Assembly (NCBI GenBank): GCA_036703315.1
Contig: DATNPH010000184.1
Span: 1-17,070 of the forward strand
DNA length: 17,070 bases
DNA from: DATNPH01 sp036703315
GTDB lineage: Bacteria > Cyanobacteriota > Cyanobacteriia > Cyanobacteriales > Coleofasciculaceae
Direction of reading: 5' to 3'
Shown: positions 13,346 through 17,070 of the stretch, piece after piece
How the letters are laid out: the number at the start of each line of letters is the position of its first letter
Position numbering within the stretch: position 1 is the first letter of the stretch
Notes under the pieces: model-generated
Databases searched by the model: none
What the model saw: the letters and a program-made list of their open reading frames with translations, nothing else
What the model was told of the DNA's origin: nothing
Translations under genes and position numbers: made by a program

Positions 13346-14860
13346 CTAAAAATTCTCCTTGTCCCTCTTGTCCTGTTCCCTATTCCCTCTCAAAAACAAA
13401 TACACGTCATCACGCTGGTAGTGTAGTTGAAATGATTCATCCTTTTTGAATTGCTCAACCAAGCTAGTAGCAAATTCTGGTGTACTCAGCCAACCTGGGT
13501 GACGTACATTGAGCAATATGTAGTCAATTTTTGACAAATCAGTAGATGCTGCTGCTGCTACATCAGCTGTCGGTGTTACGGCATAAGCTAGCTTTACTAT
13601 GGAGCGATGGGTCAAATGAGGGGCAATGTCATGAGTTGTTAAAACGCCCCCTTTGGTTGTAATTTGTGCGATAGCCTCTCTTGTCGCTTGCGATGTATCA
13701 AGAGATTCCAGATAAGTTGACCAAAAATAGCTATATTTTGCCAGAGCGAAGAAAGCGAGTAATGACCAAAGTATAATTGTTCGTCTGTTGCGCAACCATC
13801 CCTGACCCGCCGCCAGCGTTGAAATAACAGCTACCAATAAAAAAGGCAGGACTGGCATAGAATACTGGTGCTGTAAGCTCCGTTGATAGGGGACATCAGA
13901 GAGAATGTTGAGCACTAACACGGGTACAGTACTAATCAAAGCTGCAAGATGCTGCGGTGACAGTCCCCATATGACTGGGAAGACCAATTTAGCTAGATAA
14001 GTTAGGCTATTTTGTACATTGATTCTGTCCAATACTAGCCCTGGCTTCAGCAGCAGGTTTTTCATAATCTCTGAAATTGAGTTGCCTAGATAGCTATAAC
14101 GATGCAAGGCAGCTGGTTCGCGACCACTGAACAAGGGAATAATTACCTTGCTGGCAATCAAAAACCAGCTGATACCGAGAATGAGAGCGATCGCCCCACA
14201 GCGCCGCTTCTTCTCAAAGACCAGCAGCCAAATCCCCATCGACGCTACCGTCAGCGATAGAGCTGCCTTACAACCCAAAACAAAGACTATCGCTAAGGAA
14301 AACCACCACAACTGATTTAGCCGTGCTGCCAAAATTGCGCCCAACAAAGCAGGAAGTGCCATCACTTCGGGGTGAAAATCGAACAGAGTGATATTAAAAA
14401 CCAGTGGATACAAAAGGTATACCACTGCCATCGCTATAGCTTGCCCTTCACTCAGTCCAGCCTGACGTGCCAATCTCCAGGTCGGCCAAGCGCCCAACGC
14501 CAAGGCAACAGCTTGTACTGCAAATAGCCAGTGAACATCGGGGTAAAGTTTGTAGAGTAATCCTAACGGATAGATTGCCCAAGCGGCATGATCGCCGAGA
14601 AGATGAAACCCCAAAATTGAGGAAATCGGCGGCTGTCCCTGACTAATCAGGTAAACAAGTTGGTCAAAAAACCCTAGGTCAAAAGCTCCTGACTGAAACA
14701 GCGCATGTCTGACACTGCTGCCAACGAAGAAAATCAGAGCACTGATGCTGATCATCCAAACTAGCGGATGGGTTTTCATGTGATGTGAATCACCGCGTTG
14801 ACACTCGTTGACACTCAGTGCTCGAAAACCTACTTTTGAGCGAGCTTTTTTGCATAGCAA
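13346..14860 (-). CDS. DUF2079 polytopic membrane protein, copy 1 (frame altered near start)
   Basis: About 10-11 hydrophobic helices, with the DUF2079 landmarks FDLGFFDQLVYLISQG, then GDHAAWAIYPL, LFDFHPEVMALPALLG and GCKAALSLTV, and a soluble C-terminal segment (STDLSKIDYILLNVRHPGW). It may be a GT-C-like glycosyltransferase-type protein of the envelope; its substrate is unknown. The 504-residue version starts at TTG 14860. The ancestral start, by alignment with copy 2, is ATG 14855, but a 10-bp tandem duplication (14797-14816) now puts it out of frame. Translation probably begins at TTG 14860 or at ATG 14779 (Met28, MKTHPLVW, 477 residues, with GGTGA upstream). All membrane segments survive either way. 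It is the downstream member of a same-strand tandem pair, 97 bases apart. Confidence 0.85.
   Translation of the reverse strand: MLCKKARSKVGFRALSVNECQRGDSHHMKTHPLVWMISISALIFFVGSSVRHALFQSGAFDLGFFDQLVYLISQGQPPISSILGFHLLGDHAAWAIYPLGLLYKLYPDVHWLFAVQAVALALGAWPTWRLARQAGLSEGQAIAMAVVYLLYPLVFNITLFDFHPEVMALPALLGAILAARLNQLWWFSLAIVFVLGCKAALSLTVASMGIWLLVFEKKRRCGAIALILGISWFLIASKVIIPLFSGREPAALHRYSYLGNSISEIMKNLLLKPGLVLDRINVQNSLTYLAKLVFPVIWGLSPQHLAALISTVPVLVLNILSDVPYQRSLQHQYSMPVLPFLLVAVISTLAAGQGWLRNRRTIILWSLLAFFALAKYSYFWSTYLESLDTSQATREAIAQITTKGGVLTTHDIAPHLTHRSIVKLAYAVTPTADVAAAASTDLSKIDYILLNVRHPGWLSTPEFATSLVEQFKKDESFQLHYQRDDVYLFLRGNREQDKRDKENF
14797..14816. repeat. 10-bp tandem duplication near the start of DUF2079 copy 1
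   Basis: GTTGACACTC occurs twice in a row (plus strand; GAGTGTCAAC in the gene sense). Ten bases is not a multiple of three, so the duplication shifts the frame. Removing one copy restores an N-terminus starting at ATG 14855 that aligns without gaps to copy 2 over the first 27 residues. Confidence 0.9.
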
Positions 14861-14957
14861 TAGTTAAGAGTTAGCCTCAAACTTAGGTAGAAGTTAAATG
14901 AACGATTGGCAGTGGAATGCCTGATGCAGCTAGGGCTTGACTAGGGAAAGCTATAGT

Positions 14958-16463
14958 CTACGTTTGACCCTCAACCTTTTTTACAAACAAATAAACGTCA
15001 TCGCGCTGATAACGCAACTGAAACGATTCATCCTGTTTGAATTGCTCAACCAAACTAGCGACGTACTCTGGTGTACTCTGCCAGCCAGGATAACGTGTAT
15101 TGAGTAAGATATAGTCAATCTCTGCAAAATTGATAGATGCCGCCGCCGCTACATCAGCTGTTGGAGTTTCGGCAAAAGCTAGCTTCACTAAGGGACGTTC
15201 GCTTAGATGTGGAGCGACATTGTTTGTGGTTAAAACACCCCCTTGAGATTGAACTTGTGCTGTACCTTCGGCGCTACGCAAAGTGTAGATCGCTTCCCTT
15301 GTAGCTTCCCATGTATCGAGGGTTGTTGGATAGTTAGACCAAAACAAGTGATGATTTCCTATCCCTAAGAAAGATAGAAATGACCAAAGTATAATTACCT
15401 GTCTGTTTCGCAGCCATCCTTGACCTGTCGCTAGTGTTGAAATGACAGCTACCAACAAAAAAGGCACCACTGGCACAGAATACTGGCATCCTAAGTCCCG
15501 CTGGTATCCAGTCTCAGACAGAATGTTCAGTAGAAGCGTGGGCAATGCGCTAACCAACGGTGCTAGATACTTCGGCGACAGTCCCCAGATGACTGGTAAG
15601 ACCAACTGACCCAGATATCTCAAGCTATCTCGCACCTCAACCTTGTCCCATACCAGCTTTGGCTTCAGCAGCAAATTTTTAACAATCTCTGGAAATGAGT
15701 TGCCTAGATAGCTATACCGATACATGGCTGCGGGTTGGCTACCACTGAAGAAGGGAATAATTACCTTGGTTGCAACCAAAAACCAAGCAATACCGAGAAC
15801 GAGCGCGATCGCGCCACATCGACGCTTCTTCTCAAAGAAGAACAGCCAGAACCCCATCGCTACAACAGTCAGAGAGAGTACAGCCTTACAGCCCAAAACA
15901 AAGATAATGCCCAAGGAAAACCAGACTATTTGGTTTTGCCGCGCTGCCCAAACCGTACCCAAAAGGGCGGGTAGTGCCATGACTTCTGGGTGAAAATCGA
16001 ACAAATTGACATTAAAAACCACCGGATACAGGAGGTACACAGCGGCGATCATCATGGCTTGTCGCTCGGTAAGCCCAGCCTGGCGAGCTAGACTCCAAGT
16101 TGGCCAAGCGCCTAACGCCAAAGCAACGGCTTGTACTGCAAGCAACCAGTGAACATTGGGGTGAATCTTGTACAGTAACGCTAGCGGATAGACTGCCCAA
16201 GCGGCATGATTGCCTAGATGATGAAACTCCAAAATCGAGGAAATCGGTGAGCGTCCCTGACTGATCAGGTAAACAACTTGGTCATAAATTCCTAAGTCAA
16301 ATGCTCCTGACTGAAACAACGCGTGCCTTAAACTGCTACAAGCAAAAAAAATTAAACTGCTTGTGCCAATCATCAAAGGCAGTGGATAGGTTTTTAGCAG
16401 ATGTGAATAAAATCCCTGGAGATCCGTGCTCAAAAACCTGACATAGACAGGGGTTTTTTGCAT
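14958..16463 (-). CDS. DUF2079 polytopic membrane protein, copy 2 (intact)
   Basis: 501 residues from ATG 16463, with the same plan as copy 1: a short cytosolic lead (MQKTPVYVRFLSTDLQGF), about 10-11 membrane helices, FDLGIYDQVVYLISQG, GNHAAWAVYPLALLY, LFDFHPEVMALPALLG, and a soluble tail ending YQRDDVYLFVKK. The two copies are similar along their whole length, so they arose by tandem duplication. Copy 2 has about 12 extra residues (LRSAEGTAQVQS) before GGVLTTNN. Acidic Asp pairs in the first loop (FDLGIYDQ) and the DFHPE motif are conserved in both. Such residues often serve catalysis in GT-C-type enzymes, but no activity is established. It may be cotranscribed with copy 1. Confidence 0.92.
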   Translation of the reverse strand: MQKTPVYVRFLSTDLQGFYSHLLKTYPLPLMIGTSSLIFFACSSLRHALFQSGAFDLGIYDQVVYLISQGRSPISSILEFHHLGNHAAWAVYPLALLYKIHPNVHWLLAVQAVALALGAWPTWSLARQAGLTERQAMMIAAVYLLYPVVFNVNLFDFHPEVMALPALLGTVWAARQNQIVWFSLGIIFVLGCKAVLSLTVVAMGFWLFFFEKKRRCGAIALVLGIAWFLVATKVIIPFFSGSQPAAMYRYSYLGNSFPEIVKNLLLKPKLVWDKVEVRDSLRYLGQLVLPVIWGLSPKYLAPLVSALPTLLLNILSETGYQRDLGCQYSVPVVPFLLVAVISTLATGQGWLRNRQVIILWSFLSFLGIGNHHLFWSNYPTTLDTWEATREAIYTLRSAEGTAQVQSQGGVLTTNNVAPHLSERPLVKLAFAETPTADVAAAASINFAEIDYILLNTRYPGWQSTPEYVASLVEQFKQDESFQLRYQRDDVYLFVKKVEGQT

Positions 16464-16560
16464 GGTAATAGTTAAGAAACACTAATTGGTTCTCAACGAT
16501 TAGCTATACAGTATTCTAAAAATATTACATCTATCTAAAGATATAGTACCAAGCTAACAG

Positions 16561-17070
16561 CTAAAGAATTTGAGACAGGAACTTGCGGGTACGCTCTTCT
16601 TTAGGATTCTGGAAGAATTCCTTGGGTGGCGCTTCTTCCACCAACACACCATCAGCCATGAGCACTATCCGGTCTGCCACCTCGCGGGCAAAGCCAACTT
16701 CGTGGGTAACGACTACCATTGTCATCCCTGTCTGAGCCAGCGATCGCATCGTATCGAGAACCTCTCGCACCATCTCCGGGTCAAGGGCAGAAGTGGGTTC
16801 ATCAAACAGCATAATCTTGGGTTGCATTGCTAGAGCACGAGCGATCGCAACCCGTTGCTGCTGACCCCCAGAAAGTTGACCGGGATACTTATTTGCCTGC
16901 TCTAAAATCCCGACTCGCTCCAACAGTTGCATCGCAACTTCTTCTGCTTTCTTTTTAGGCCAACGCCGTACCCAAATGGGTGCTAACGTTACATTTTTTA
17001 GTACCGTTAGGTGAGGAAACAAATTGAATTGCTGAAACACCATCCCGACTTCCCTGCGAATCGCGTCGAT
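16561..17070 (-). CDS. Polar amino-acid-type ABC transporter ATP-binding protein (N-terminus outside window)
   Basis: The visible 169 residues start mid-protein at the right edge (IDAIRREVGMVFQQFNLFPH, Q-loop Gln in VFQQ). Then come the signature LSGGQQQRVAIARALAMQP, Walker B with catalytic Glu (IMLFDEPTSALD), the D-loop, and the switch His in VVVTHEVGFA. The Walker A part lies beyond base 17070. FNLFPHLTVLKNVTLAP and the short C-terminus (PKEERTRKFLSQIL) match the GlnQ/HisP group, which powers uptake of polar amino acids with periplasmic-binding and permease partners. Those partners are not visible and probably lie upstream, to the right. The ATG at 17043 is internal, not the start. Nothing suggests a link with the DUF2079 genes. 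Confidence 0.95.
   Translation of the reverse strand: MDAIRREVGMVFQQFNLFPHLTVLKNVTLAPIWVRRWPKKKAEEVAMQLLERVGILEQANKYPGQLSGGQQQRVAIARALAMQPKIMLFDEPTSALDPEMVREVLDTMRSLAQTGMTMVVVTHEVGFAREVADRIVLMADGVLVEEAPPKEFFQNPKEERTRKFLSQIL

Noticed and set aside
15724..15993. Plus-strand frames opposite DUF2079 copy 2
   Set aside because: Shadows of the membrane protein coding strand, without starts or motifs of their own.

Overview
The window looks like chromosomal DNA of a filamentous cyanobacterium. The octamer GCGATCGC (HIP1) recurs throughout. Heptamer runs such as CCTTCTG fill spacers, and C/G-rich palindromic repeats sit both between and inside genes. The gene families are also typical: a caspase-GUN4 fusion with a small partner, a Uma2 nuclease, two DUF2079 membrane proteins and a long PAS/GAF hybrid histidine kinase. 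The genus cannot be fixed from the sequence.

Layout, left to right. (1) 1-281, minus: N-terminal part of an IS607-type serine recombinase, cut by the window edge. A 374-517 remnant of a PAS domain lies beside it. (2) 720-4154, plus: a 1144-aa hybrid sensor kinase (3 PAS, 2 GAF, HisKA, HATPase, receiver). Its stop codon lies in the terminal repeat of a candidate 155-bp MITE (4151-4305). (3) 4464-4582: an inverted-repeat element with a heptamer run, whose right arm holds the likely start of the next gene. (4) 4573-6621, plus: a tightly spaced pair, a small caspase-associated protein (Pepco-like) followed by a caspase-like protease fused to a GUN4 domain. A C-rich palindrome is inserted in frame in the linker. 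(5) 6877-8110, minus: a decayed toxin-antitoxin locus (antitoxin kept, only the toxin C-terminus left), a Uma2/DUF820 nuclease and a small XRE regulator with a perfect 8-bp inverted repeat just upstream of its start. (6) 8304-9500, plus, divergent from the XRE gene: three small proteins that I do not recognise. The first carries an in-frame array of 36-nt repeats and the second ends in another palindrome. (7) 9599-12098, plus: a CapA-type metallophosphatase and ribD of riboflavin synthesis. (8) 12099-12632: non-coding, rich in hairpins. (9) 12633-13301, plus: a two-segment membrane protein. (10) 13346-16463, minus: two tandem paralogous DUF2079 membrane proteins. The downstream copy has a 10-bp tandem duplication that shifts the frame just after the ancestral start. 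(11) 16561-17070, minus: an amino-acid-type ABC transporter ATPase, cut by the right edge.

The most coherent functional unit is the caspase pair. Small partner proteins next to caspase-like proteases are known from predicted bacterial conflict and cell-death systems, and GUN4 links this one to tetrapyrrole sensing. The recurring theme of the window is how repeats and mobile sequences remodel genes. They supply a stop codon (kinase), a start region (Pepco-like gene) and in-frame peptide inserts (three genes). Small duplications and deletions have damaged a toxin gene and a DUF2079 gene.
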